6,248 bases of DNA from Alphaproteobacteria bacterium (GCA_005883115.1 VAZQ01000388.1:1-6248); one strand, 5' to 3'. Shown: positions 1 to 6,248, counted from the stretch's first letter. Program-made: numbers and translations. Notes: generated from the sequence alone by a model not told the origin.

Positions 1-6
1 ATTAGT

Positions 7-24
7 TGAGTGACTACTCACTCA
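7..24. promoter_or_regulatory. Putative TetR-family operator upstream of the repressor gene
   Basis: The 18-bp sequence TGAGTGACTACTCACTCA is symmetric at 16 of its 18 positions: the 7-bp arms TGAGTGA and TCACTCA are exact complements. A close variant recurs at 631-648, before the SDR gene. Two near-copies, one before a TetR gene and one before its neighbour, are the usual mark of an autoregulating TetR repressor. A weak TTGAGT at 6-11 could be a -35 box overlapping the site, with a poor -10 (AAAGAT, 28-33). If that is real, the site lies inside the promoter. Binding by the adjacent TetR is inferred. Confidence 0.72.
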
Positions 25-42
25 ATAAAAGATGTTGATGGC

Positions 43-609
43 ATGGCCCGTCCGCTCAGTGAAGAGAAACGTGAAGCAATCCTGGAGGCCGCTGCGGAGC
101 TGGTCGCGCAGATGGGCACCGGCGCATCCACCGCGAACATCGCCAAGGCGGCCGGGGTCGCGGAGGGCACGCTGTTTACCTATTTCGGGACGAAAGACGA
201 TCTGCTGAACCAGCTATTCGTGGAGATCGAGAAGGGCCTCGCGGGGATGCTTGCTTCCTCTCCGCAGGCTGGCAGCCCGCGCGAACGGGTCCGGCACATT
301 TGGGACCGCTTGATCGACTGGGGCGTGGCGAACCCGACGCAGCGCAAGGCGCTGCGCCAGCTCAAGGTGTCGGACCGCGTCAGCGCCAAGAGCCGGCGCA
401 GCTGCGATGCCATGTTTCAAGAGGCTCGGGAAATGGTCGAGCAGAGCCTTGCCGGACATGTCGACCCCAAACGTGCATCCTTCTACATCGACGCGGTCCT
501 GATGGGACTGGCGGACATCGTGATCGAGGCCATCGCGGGGAAGCCAAAAGACGCCAAACACCTCAGGCAGGCCGGCTTCGACCTGTTCTGGAAGGGTACG
601 ACGGCATGA
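43..609 (+). CDS. TetR/AcrR-family transcriptional repressor
   Basis: This encodes a 188-residue DNA-binding repressor of typical TetR length. The N-terminal helix-turn-helix domain spans about residues 10-57. It includes the family pattern of an early helix (REAILEAAAELVAQ), then TANIAKAAGVAEGTLFTYFGTKDDLL, where the recognition helix runs through GTLFTYF. The remaining roughly 130 residues are the helical ligand-binding and dimerisation part, whose ligand cannot be read from sequence. The frame is open back to a GTG at 10, but that codon lies inside the operator palindrome and the family match begins at the ATG at 43, so I use 43. No good ribosome binding site precedes it, so a leaderless or weakly translated message is possible. 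The SDR gene follows after 55 bp with a second operator between them. The likely role is local control of itself and the SDR in response to a small molecule. Confidence 0.9.
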   Translation: MARPLSEEKREAILEAAAELVAQMGTGASTANIAKAAGVAEGTLFTYFGTKDDLLNQLFVEIEKGLAGMLASSPQAGSPRERVRHIWDRLIDWGVANPTQRKALRQLKVSDRVSAKSRRSCDAMFQEAREMVEQSLAGHVDPKRASFYIDAVLMGLADIVIEAIAGKPKDAKHLRQAGFDLFWKGTTA

Positions 610-630
610 ACTCTCAATTTGCTAGAAAAA

Positions 631-648
631 TGAGCGTGTACTCACTCA
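631..648. promoter_or_regulatory. Putative TetR-family operator upstream of the SDR gene
   Basis: TGAGCGTGTACTCACTCA is symmetric at 14 of 18 positions. Its right half, TACTCACTCAAT, repeats the right half of the site at 7-24 (CTACTCACTCAAT there). It ends 3 bp before the SDR ribosome binding site, so a bound repressor would block transcription initiation or early elongation. A half-site-like CTCTCAAT lies at 611-618. No strong -35/-10 pair is evident nearby. The best -35 is TTGCTA at 619-624, with no good -10, so the exact promoter is unresolved. Confidence 0.7.
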
Positions 649-664
649 ATTGAAAGGAACCACC

Positions 665-1588
665 ATGCCGAAAGTAAGCGGATTCACCGAAGCCAATGTG
701 CCTGACCAGCGGGGCAAGTGCTTCATCGTCACTGGAGCGAACACTGGCCTTGGCTTCGAGGCTTCCCGCGTTCTGGCGGCGCGTGGCGCGCGCGTCTTGC
801 TCGCCTGTCGCGACAAGGGGAAGGCGGAAATCGCCATGGCACAGATCAGGCAAGCGACCCCAAGGGCAGACCTGGCATTCCTGCCACTCGACCAGGCCGA
901 CCTTGCGAGCGTTCGGACCGCAGCCGAACTGGCGGCAAAGGAGCCGCGCATCGATGTCCTCGTCAACAATGCCGGCGTAATGACCCCACCATTGATGCGC
1001 ACGAAGCAGGGATTTGAGCTCCAGTTCGGCGTCAACCATCTTGGCACCTTCGCGCTGACGGCTCTGCTCCTGCCGAAGCTGGCGGAAACGAAGGGGGCGA
1101 GGGTCGTGGTGACCTCCAGCAGCGTCCATCGGAATGGAAAACTCGATTGGGACGATCTGAACGCCGAGAAAAGCTACAGCCGGTTCGGGCGGTATTCTGC
1201 GAGCAAGCTCGCCAATGCGCTGTTTTTCTTTGAGCTGGACCGCCGCCTCCGCGCTGCGGGCTCGCCGGTGACGGCCTTGGGCTGTCATCCGGGTGCTGCC
1301 GCGACTGACCTCGGACGCTATATGGGAGCGCTCCAACTCTTGCTGCCGCTCGCGAGAGTGTTTCTCAACACCGCCGCGATGGGCGCGTGGCCCACTTTGC
1401 AGGCTGCGACCGGGCCAGTGACGCCCGGCGGCTATTACGGGCCGACCGGCTTCCGCGAGATCAGGGGGGTCTCCGGGGAAGCTTCTCGATCCTCTGAGGC
1501 GCAGGATCCGGCGGTCGCCCAGCGGCTCTGGGATGTATCCGTCGCCATGACTGGGATCGATCCGGGTTTGCCGGCTGTGACATCATGA
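665..1588 (+). CDS. Short-chain dehydrogenase/reductase (SDR), retinol-dehydrogenase-like
   Basis: This is a 307-residue NAD(P)-dependent oxidoreductase with a Rossmann fold, probably cytoplasmic. All classical SDR hallmarks are present: the cofactor loop TGANTGLG (residues 23-30), NNAG (101-104), the catalytic Asn in VNHLG (N124), the Ser stretch TSSS (150-153), and the catalytic pair Y177/K181 in YSASK. HPGAAATDL (208-216) matches the post-catalytic PG motif. ACRD with R49 after beta-2 suggests NADP(H) preference. Length and motif spacing resemble the retinol dehydrogenase / protochlorophyllide reductase-like branch, but the substrate is unknown. The ATG at 665 is chosen because GAAAGGA (652-658) sits 6 bp before it. 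A TTG at 650 would add five residues but overlaps that site. The TetR operator just upstream implies repression by the neighbouring regulator. The protein seems intact, and an IS begins 42 bp past its stop. Confidence 0.92.
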   Translation: MPKVSGFTEANVPDQRGKCFIVTGANTGLGFEASRVLAARGARVLLACRDKGKAEIAMAQIRQATPRADLAFLPLDQADLASVRTAAELAAKEPRIDVLVNNAGVMTPPLMRTKQGFELQFGVNHLGTFALTALLLPKLAETKGARVVVTSSSVHRNGKLDWDDLNAEKSYSRFGRYSASKLANALFFFELDRRLRAAGSPVTALGCHPGAAATDLGRYMGALQLLLPLARVFLNTAAMGAWPTLQAATGPVTPGGYYGPTGFREIRGVSGEASRSSEAQDPAVAQRLWDVSVAMTGIDPGLPAVTS

Positions 1589-1626
1589 GCTGACGTAAAA
1601 TGGAGAAGCGCGTTATGTCCGCATTG

Positions 1627-1630
1627 GGTC
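1627..1630. repeat. Left target-site duplication (GGTC) of the IS
   Basis: GGTC directly precedes the left inverted repeat and recurs at 3187-3190 directly after the right one. Four bases can match by chance, but the match is flush with the ends of the aligned inverted repeats. Confidence 0.6.
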
Positions 1631-1647
1631 CAGGCTGTGTGAAAACG
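1631..1647 (+). repeat. Left terminal inverted repeat of the IS
   Basis: CAGGCTGTGTGAAAACG pairs with the reverse complement of 3170-3186 at 15 of 17 positions. It is the presumed transposase binding and cleavage end. Confidence 0.8.
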
Positions 1648-1691
1648 ACGCTCAATGATATGATTCTCCTGTGATTTACCGGGAGGATTCG

Positions 1692-3128
1692 ATGACGCGC
1701 TTTGTCGTTGGCGATGACCGCAGTCAGAGCACGTTATTTCCCGAGCGGTTAGATGACTATTTGACCGAGGACAATCCGGTCCGGGCGATCGATGTTTTTG
1801 TCGAAGAGCTTGATCTGGCCAAGCTGGGCTTTGGCGGTATTGAGCCGGAGGCGACAGGAAGGCCGGCCTATCATCCGTCGACGTTGTTGAAGATTTACGT
1901 CTACGGCTACCTCAATCGGGTGCAGTCGAGCCGACGCCTGGAGAGAGAATGCCAGCGCAACATCGAGTTGGTTTGGCTGACTGGCCGCCTGATGCCGGAC
2001 TTCAAGACCATAGCCGACTTCCGCAAGGACAATGGCGAGGCCATCCGCCGGGTTTGCCGCGAGTTCGTGGTGCTGTGCCGCCGTCTTGAACTGTTCAGCG
2101 AAGCGAGCGTTGCGATCGACGGCAGCAAGTTCAAAGCCGTCAACACGCGGGATCGGAACTTCACCCAGGCCAAGATGCAGCGCCGTCTGGCGCAGATTGA
2201 CGAGAGCATTGCCCGTTATCTCTCGCAGCTCGACAGCGCCGATCGTCAGGGGGAAGCGGTGCCGGAGGCCAAGATCACCCGGCTCAACGAGAAGATTGCA
2301 ACGCTGCGCCAAGAGATACAGCGCCTGAACGCACTGAACGCTCAGATGATGCAGACCGAAGACAAACAGATCTCGCTGACTGATCCCGATGCGCGCTCGA
2401 TGGCCACGAGCGGCCGAGGCAGCGGGATGGTCGGGTACAATGTTCAAAGTGCGGTAGACACCAAGCATCATCTCATTGTTACCCATGAGGTGACCAACGT
2501 TGGGTCTGACCGGAGCCAGCTATCCCGCATGTCCGAGCAGGCACGCGCAGCGATTGGTTCCGAGACTATCGAGGCTGTAGCCGATCGCGGGTACTATAGC
2601 GGCGAGGAAATTGTTGCCTGTGAGCAAGCCGGCGTCACTGTCTATCTGCCGAAGCCGATGACCTCGGGCCTCAATGTCAAAGGGCGCTTCGGCAAGCAGG
2701 ACTTCGTCTATGTCGCAGCAGACGATGTCTATCTTTGTCCCGCCGGTGAGCAGCTAATCTATCACTACACCAACGAAGAGGATGGCAAGACACTGCGGCG
2801 CTACTGGACCAACGCGTGCCAAGGCTGCGCGCTGAAGAGCCAGTGCACGACAGGCAAAGAACGACGGATATCACGTTGGGAGCACGAAGCCGTCCTTGAG
2901 GCCGTGCAAGCGAGGCTCGATCGATACCCGGCGAAAATGCGCCTTCGCCGCCAGACCGTCGAGCATCCATTCGGTACGATAAAGTCGTGGATGGGATCGA
3001 CGCACTTCCAGATGAAAACACTCAAGCACGTCGGTACCGAAATGGCGTTACACGTCCTAGCCTACAACATGAAAAGGGTAATCAGCATTCTGGGCGTTGG
3101 TGGTTTGATAGAGGCAATCCGGGCATAG
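1692..3128 (+). CDS. IS1182-family DDE transposase
   Basis: This 478-residue transposase would cut and rejoin the ends of the surrounding IS. The N-terminal part (about 15-115) matches the DUF772-type transposase domain, with PAYHPSTLLKIYVYGYLNRVQSSRRLE and the following DFKTIADFRKDN. The catalytic DDE triad can be placed at D143 (AIDGSKFKA), D298 (AVADRGYYSGEE) and E424 (VEHPFGTIKSW). A charged, probably coiled-coil insertion lies at about 165-225 between the first D and the second. A cysteine cluster with CPAGE and CQGCALKSQC follows the second D, as is common in this family. The ATG at 1692 is preferred because GGGAGGA (1681-1687) precedes it. A GTG at 1671 would add seven residues and overlap that site. 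There is no internal stop or frameshift. It reads the same way as the SDR, so read-through from upstream is possible. Confidence 0.93.
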   Translation: MTRFVVGDDRSQSTLFPERLDDYLTEDNPVRAIDVFVEELDLAKLGFGGIEPEATGRPAYHPSTLLKIYVYGYLNRVQSSRRLERECQRNIELVWLTGRLMPDFKTIADFRKDNGEAIRRVCREFVVLCRRLELFSEASVAIDGSKFKAVNTRDRNFTQAKMQRRLAQIDESIARYLSQLDSADRQGEAVPEAKITRLNEKIATLRQEIQRLNALNAQMMQTEDKQISLTDPDARSMATSGRGSGMVGYNVQSAVDTKHHLIVTHEVTNVGSDRSQLSRMSEQARAAIGSETIEAVADRGYYSGEEIVACEQAGVTVYLPKPMTSGLNVKGRFGKQDFVYVAADDVYLCPAGEQLIYHYTNEEDGKTLRRYWTNACQGCALKSQCTTGKERRISRWEHEAVLEAVQARLDRYPAKMRLRRQTVEHPFGTIKSWMGSTHFQMKTLKHVGTEMALHVLAYNMKRVISILGVGGLIEAIRA

Positions 3129-3169
3129 GATCGCCTCGTGGGGCGCCTACCTGCCAACCTCAGCCTCCG

Positions 3170-3186
3170 CGTTTTTACACAGTCTG
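3170..3186 (-). repeat. Right terminal inverted repeat of the IS
   Basis: On the + strand this reads CGTTTTTACACAGTCTG. Its reverse complement matches the left end 1631-1647 with two mismatches. It lies 41 bp after the transposase stop. Confidence 0.8.
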
Positions 3187-3190
3187 GGTC
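3187..3190. repeat. Right target-site duplication (GGTC) of the IS
   Basis: This is the second copy of the GGTC at 1627-1630, directly outside the right inverted repeat. Confidence 0.6.
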
Positions 3191-3280
3191 AAAAACGGAA
3201 GTATCGGGACGCGCGTGGCACGTCCGTTCTTCCGTCAAGAGCAGACATCCTCAGGCTGCCCCAGTATGTCCGTTAGGTGC

Positions 3281-3298
3281 CGATTTTGTTGCAAAAGT
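3281..3298 (+). repeat. Left 18-bp inverted repeat of the MITE-like element
   Basis: CGATTTTGTTGCAAAAGT is the exact reverse complement of 3484-3501. Confidence 0.85.
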
Positions 3299-3483
3299 CG
3301 AAAACTGAACGACCCCGAAAATCTCGCGAAAGGTGATTTTCAGAGAGCCGTAACGTTGCGAAGCGCCATCACGCCGCTACGCAGGTCCGTGGTCGTTTTT
3401 CCGAGGAACGACGTGGTCCCTCACGTCGCCACGTGCAACACGCGTCAGCGTCCCTGAAAATTGTCGTTCGTCACCCCAAAAAT

Positions 3484-3501
3484 ACTTTTGCAACAAAATC
3501 G
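3484..3501 (-). repeat. Right 18-bp inverted repeat of the MITE-like element
   Basis: ACTTTTGCAACAAAATCG is the exact reverse complement of 3281-3298. It lies 46 bp beyond the methyltransferase stop codon. Confidence 0.85.
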
Positions 3502-3547
3502 ACCCATTGCTGAAGACATATTGCATCGCTGAGAAAAGCGAGCGTTA

Positions 3548-4345
<798 letters not shown>

Positions 4346-4466
4346 GCTTGCGCTCGGGGCGTACCTGTAACCGATGAAGCCAAGGACGGGGCGAGCCGAT
4401 TGAACTACTCGCCTTCCGTCAGCTTACCCACGCGTTCAGGCACGAGGGGCGAACTAAGACCACTGG

Positions 4467-5129
4467 CTAGGCCGGCGGCTGATGCACGATGCGAATATAG
4501 GGCCGCGGCGCCTTCCAGCCGTGCGGAAAGATTTTTTTCGCCTCCTCGTCGGAGACCGAGCCAGCGATGATCACGTCCTCGCCCTGACTCCAATTCACCG
4601 GGGTTGCGACCCGGTGCTTGGTAGTGAGCTGCAGCGAATCGAGCACGCGAAGCACCTCGTCGAAATTGCGCCCTGTCGTCATCGGATAGGCTATGATGAG
4701 CTTGATCCGCTTGTCGGGCCCGATCACGAACACATTGCGGACGGTCTGATTGTCCGCCGGCGTGCGCCCTTGCGCGCTCGAGCCTGCGCTCGCCGGCAAC
4801 ATGGCGTAGGCTTTTGAGATCTTCAAGTCGGGATCTCCGATCATCGGATAGTTCGGCGCATAGCCTTGGGTCTCCTTGATGTCCTGCGCCCATCGCGTGT
4901 GATCGGACACCGGATCGACCGAAAGCCCGATGATCTTCGTGTTGCGCCGATCGAACTCCGGTTTGAGTTTTGCCATGTAGCCGAGCTCGGTCGTGCACAC
5001 CGGGGTGAAGTCTTTCGGATGCGAGAACAGCACGGCCCAGGAATTGCCGATCCAGTCGTGGAAGTGAATATGCCCCTCGGTCGTATCGGACTCAAAGTCA
5101 GGGGCGATGTCATTGATCTGCAGTGTCAT
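4467..5129 (-). CDS. 1-Cys peroxiredoxin (Prx6 subfamily)
   Basis: This 220-residue thiol peroxidase reduces hydrogen peroxide, organic hydroperoxides or peroxynitrite in the cytosol. The peroxidatic site is HPKDFTPVCTTE (37-48), with the catalytic C45 and T42, and the conserved active-site arginine is R131 in TVRNVFVIGPD. C45 is the only cysteine in the protein, so there is no resolving cysteine and an external thiol must recycle it. The C-terminal 1-cysPrx domain follows from about residue 155 (TTGRNFDEVLRVLDSLQLT, then VATPVNWSQGEDVII). The length fits the Prx6 group and exceeds that of AhpC. The frame is open to 5309, but I start at the ATG at 5129 because the family begins there (MTLQINDIAPDF) and a good ribosome binding site precedes it. 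It is divergent from the AraC-family gene and upstream of the methyltransferase. Regulation by the AraC protein is possible but not shown. Confidence 0.93.
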   Translation of the reverse strand: MTLQINDIAPDFESDTTEGHIHFHDWIGNSWAVLFSHPKDFTPVCTTELGYMAKLKPEFDRRNTKIIGLSVDPVSDHTRWAQDIKETQGYAPNYPMIGDPDLKISKAYAMLPASAGSSAQGRTPADNQTVRNVFVIGPDKRIKLIIAYPMTTGRNFDEVLRVLDSLQLTTKHRVATPVNWSQGEDVIIAGSVSDEEAKKIFPHGWKAPRPYIRIVHQPPA

Positions 5130-5133
5130 GATG

Positions 5134-5140
5134 CACCTCT
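5134..5140 (-). promoter_or_regulatory. Ribosome binding site that sets the peroxiredoxin start
   Basis: On the - strand this reads AGAGGTG, with the GAGG core 6 bp before the ATG at 5129. It supports 5129 over the upstream in-frame start at 5309, which lies inside the divergent AraC gene. Confidence 0.7.
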
Positions 5141-5175
5141 TAAATCGCAGAGGGCGAAGGTGCCGTCCGCAAAGC

Positions 5176-5210
5176 CGGATATTGGCCTCCTCGCGCGGCC
5201 GCACTATCCG
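5176..5210. promoter_or_regulatory. Dyad-symmetric candidate operator between the peroxiredoxin and AraC genes
   Basis: CGGATA (5176-5181) and TATCCG (5205-5210) are exact inverted repeats. Inside them, GGCC at 5184-5187 and 5197-5200 forms a second symmetric pair around a GC-rich centre. The right arm ends 4 bp before the -35 box of the AraC promoter. A regulator bound here could act on both divergent genes. AraC-family proteins often prefer direct repeats, so another regulator or chance is possible. Confidence 0.35.
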
Positions 5211-5214
5211 AAAA

Positions 5215-5243
5215 TTGCAGAAAAGCCCTGTAGATGCTATTAT
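5215..5243 (+). promoter_or_regulatory. Sigma70-like promoter of the AraC-family gene
   Basis: TTGCAG (5215-5220) and TATTAT (5238-5243) are separated by exactly 17 bp, close to consensus in both boxes and spacing. Transcription would start near 5250. That excludes the in-frame ATGs at 5234 and 5246 as starts of this message and supports the ATG at 5273, which has CAGGGA (5261-5266) 6 bp before it. Confidence 0.65.
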
Positions 5244-5272
5244 GTATGGGTTGGACCCAGCAGGGATTCCAG

Positions 5273-6248
5273 ATGCAATCCGGCTCGCCCGCTCCCCTCG
5301 ATTGGCCACTCCTGGAGTGGCACACGGTCTTTGATAGCCGCGACGCCGAGGAGACCCGTGCGTTCTACAAAACTATGGCGTTCCGGTTCGATCTGGCAGT
5401 ACGCGACGCCGTACAGCTCGACGCCTGTGTCAGCGGCATTTATCTCCCCGGCATCTACATTGGCCGCGCTCAATACGGTGCGCCAGTGGCCCTTGGGCCC
5501 AGCCGAGTAAGAAACGACTACTGGGTGCATTTGCCGATCAAAGGAACGTGGGAGGCGGCGGTAGGCCACGACACGTTCGTCTGTAATAGCCGCCTCGCCA
5601 TCGTTTCATCGCCAACGCGGGAAGTTATGCTGCACTGTAACGGCGGAGCGGCGCGATTAAGCCTTTCCGTGACAAGCGAGGCGCTGAAACGACAACTTAC
5701 CGTGCTGCTCGGCCAGCCGCCGCTCAAACCGCTCGAGTTCGTTCCGACGATGAACCTTGCGAACGGTTACGGCGGCAGATTTGCAAATATGCTGACTTCA
5801 GCGGTCATCGAGTTCGGGCGGGGATGTGCGGTCCGCTGGAGCCCGACCACGTTGATGGACTTCTCGGAATTTGTACTGACAAGCCTGCTGCTATATCACC
5901 CGCACAACTACAGCGACGCCCTGCGCCGATCGGCCCAGATGATCACGCCACGCGATATAAGACGTGTTGTCGACTACCTCGAGACTCACCTGGATTCGCC
6001 GCTCACGGTTGCCGATCTCGTCGCCGCGTCGCAGGTCGCGGGCCGCACGCTTTTCCAGCATTTCCGCGACTTCACGGGCAAGTCACCAATGCACTACCTG
6101 CGGAACCTACGATTCGCCAAGGTCCGGGACGCATTGCTGCACGCCGAGCCTGAGGAAAGCGTGACGGTGATCGCGATGGCCTGCGGGTTTACACACATGA
6201 GCCGCTTTGCCCTCGAGTATCGCCACCGTTTCGGCGAGCGGCCATCAG
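5273..6248 (+). CDS. AraC/XylS-family transcriptional regulator, 3' end cut by the window
   Basis: The frame is open from the ATG at 5273 to the window edge, giving 325 complete codons with no stop. The C-terminal part is the AraC DNA-binding domain with two helix-turn-helix units. The first is at about 246-267 (VADLVAASQVAGRTLFQHFRD), followed by GKSPMHYLRNLRFAKVRDAL (269-288). The second begins at V297 (VTVIAMACGFTHMSRFALEY) and ends in the family signature FGERPS (320-325). Only a few residues should be missing. The N-terminal 200 or so residues resemble the AraC_binding_2 ligand-sensing domain (long beta-rich region with DYWVHLPIKGTWEA), as in AndR-like regulators of aromatic degradation. 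The effector is unknown. Such proteins usually activate a neighbouring operon when bound to a small molecule. Here the candidates are the divergent peroxiredoxin gene or genes beyond the window. Confidence 0.9.
   Translation, partial: MQSGSPAPLDWPLLEWHTVFDSRDAEETRAFYKTMAFRFDLAVRDAVQLDACVSGIYLPGIYIGRAQYGAPVALGPSRVRNDYWVHLPIKGTWEAAVGHDTFVCNSRLAIVSSPTREVMLHCNGGAARLSLSVTSEALKRQLTVLLGQPPLKPLEFVPTMNLANGYGGRFANMLTSAVIEFGRGCAVRWSPTTLMDFSEFVLTSLLLYHPHNYSDALRRSAQMITPRDIRRVVDYLETHLDSPLTVADLVAASQVAGRTLFQHFRDFTGKSPMHYLRNLRFAKVRDALLHAEPEESVTVIAMACGFTHMSRFALEYRHRFGERPS

Larger units (their letters stand above)
1631..3186 (+). mobile_element. Complete IS1182-family insertion sequence, 1556 bp
   Basis: The element is bounded by 17-bp terminal inverted repeats. 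The left end is CAGGCTGTGTGAAAACG (1631-1647). The right end (3170-3186) reads CAGACTGTGTAAAAACG on the other strand, matching at 15 of 17 positions. GGTC lies just outside both ends as a 4-bp target duplication. One intact DDE transposase gene fills most of the interior, and the size fits the IS1182 family. Taking out the element and one GGTC joins ...TCCGCATTG, GGTC and AAAAACGGAAGT... into a plausible empty site. Nothing looks degraded, so it could be active or recently inserted. It lies in the space after the SDR gene and interrupts no recognisable gene. Confidence 0.85.
3281..3501. mobile_element. MITE-like element or non-autonomous IS remnant with 18-bp perfect terminal inverted repeats
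   Basis: CGATTTTGTTGCAAAAGT (3281-3298) is repeated perfectly in inverse orientation at 3484-3501, giving an element of about 221 bp with no transposase. Weaker inverted similarity continues inward: GAACGAC occurs on both inner arms, as do ATTTTCAGAGA and its inverted counterpart ATTTTCAGGGA. The whole unit therefore looks like a diverged fold-back structure. Two short hairpins lie near its centre: GTCGTT/AACGAC (3392-3412) and GACGTG/CACGTC (3410-3427). A GTTGCAAA core is also found in the ends of some IS6-family elements, but I cannot assign a family. No clear target duplication is visible, so the true ends may lie a few bases outside. It could instead be an internally deleted IS. Confidence 0.6.
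3191..3547. other. Gene-poor spacer between the IS and the methyltransferase gene
   Basis: I find no credible gene in these 357 bp. The only long open frame on the + strand (to 3457) starts inside the transposase in another frame and shows no family signature. Proximal to the IS is the right part of the original insertion site. The 8-mer TATGTCCG recurs here (3265-3272) and left of the IS (1614-1621), with inverted partial copies GACAT at 3244-3248 and GACATA at 3515-3520. The rest is mostly the MITE-like inverted repeat listed separately. Confidence 0.6.

Noticed and set aside
10..42. GTG start at 10 for the TetR gene
   Set aside because: It lies within the operator palindrome and adds residues outside the family's usual N-terminus, and the ATG at 43 begins right at the conserved region.
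614..1336. Long open frame on the - strand opposite the SDR gene
   Set aside because: The + strand has all SDR motifs in order. The antisense translation has no family signature and is the usual shadow in GC-rich DNA.
1749..2486. Long open frame on the - strand opposite the transposase
   Set aside because: It is fully overlapped by the well-supported DDE transposase and has no recognisable domain.
2987..3457. Open frame on the + strand running from the transposase end into the spacer
   Set aside because: It starts out of frame inside the transposase, crosses the IS end, and shows no domain or ribosome binding site.
3526..3541. Short hairpin TCGCT/AGCGA after the methyltransferase stop as a terminator
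   Set aside because: It has only a 5-bp stem and no T-run on the methyltransferase strand.
4390..4413. Hairpin GGCGAG/CTCGCC between the peroxiredoxin and methyltransferase genes as a terminator
   Set aside because: The 6-bp stem has a 12-nt loop and no following T-run, so it could easily be chance in GC-rich DNA.
4405..4998. Second - strand frame inside the peroxiredoxin gene
   Set aside because: It is a shadow of the peroxiredoxin, whose active site and single cysteine are clear in the other frame.
5130..5309. N-terminal extension of the peroxiredoxin to an upstream start at 5309
   Set aside because: It would place the start inside the divergent AraC coding region and add 60 residues not found in the family. 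The ATG at 5129 has a good ribosome binding site.
4866..5510. Open + strand frame across the peroxiredoxin and AraC start
   Set aside because: It is antisense to the peroxiredoxin, then out of frame with the AraC protein, and has no family features.

Overview
The window is GC-rich and carries gene families common in Alphaproteobacteria: a TetR/SDR pair, an IS1182-type insertion sequence, a 1-Cys peroxiredoxin and an AraC_binding_2-type regulator. I infer an alphaproteobacterium of the rhizobial or sphingomonad kind. No rRNA or other marker gene fixes the lineage. The mix of small transcription units and mobile DNA suggests an accessory region.

Left part (1-1588, + strand): a TetR-family repressor is followed by a classical short-chain dehydrogenase/reductase (SDR). 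A near-identical palindrome, TGAGTGACTACTCACTCA or a close variant, lies just before each gene. This points to a self-controlled repressor-enzyme unit.

Middle part (1589-3547): a complete, apparently intact IS1182-family element (1631-3186) has 17-bp terminal inverted repeats, a 4-bp target duplication (GGTC) and one DDE transposase. It sits 42 bp after the SDR stop. Between the IS and the next gene are about 360 bp without a convincing gene. Within them is a roughly 221-bp element bounded by a perfect 18-bp inverted repeat (3281-3501) that looks like a MITE or a non-autonomous IS remnant.

Right part (3548-6248): a class I SAM-dependent methyltransferase and, upstream of it, a 1-Cys peroxiredoxin both lie on the - strand. 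An AraC/XylS-family regulator is divergent on the + strand and is cut by the window end just after its second helix-turn-helix. A good sigma70-like promoter (TTGCAG, 17 bp, TATTAT) drives the AraC gene from the shared 143-bp intergenic region. That region also holds a dyad that could be an operator. The layout suggests the AraC protein may control the peroxiredoxin and perhaps the methyltransferase, but this is inference.

I see no clear new multi-gene system. The items most worth a second look are the paired TetR operators, the MITE-like inverted repeat, and the AraC/peroxiredoxin divergent control region.
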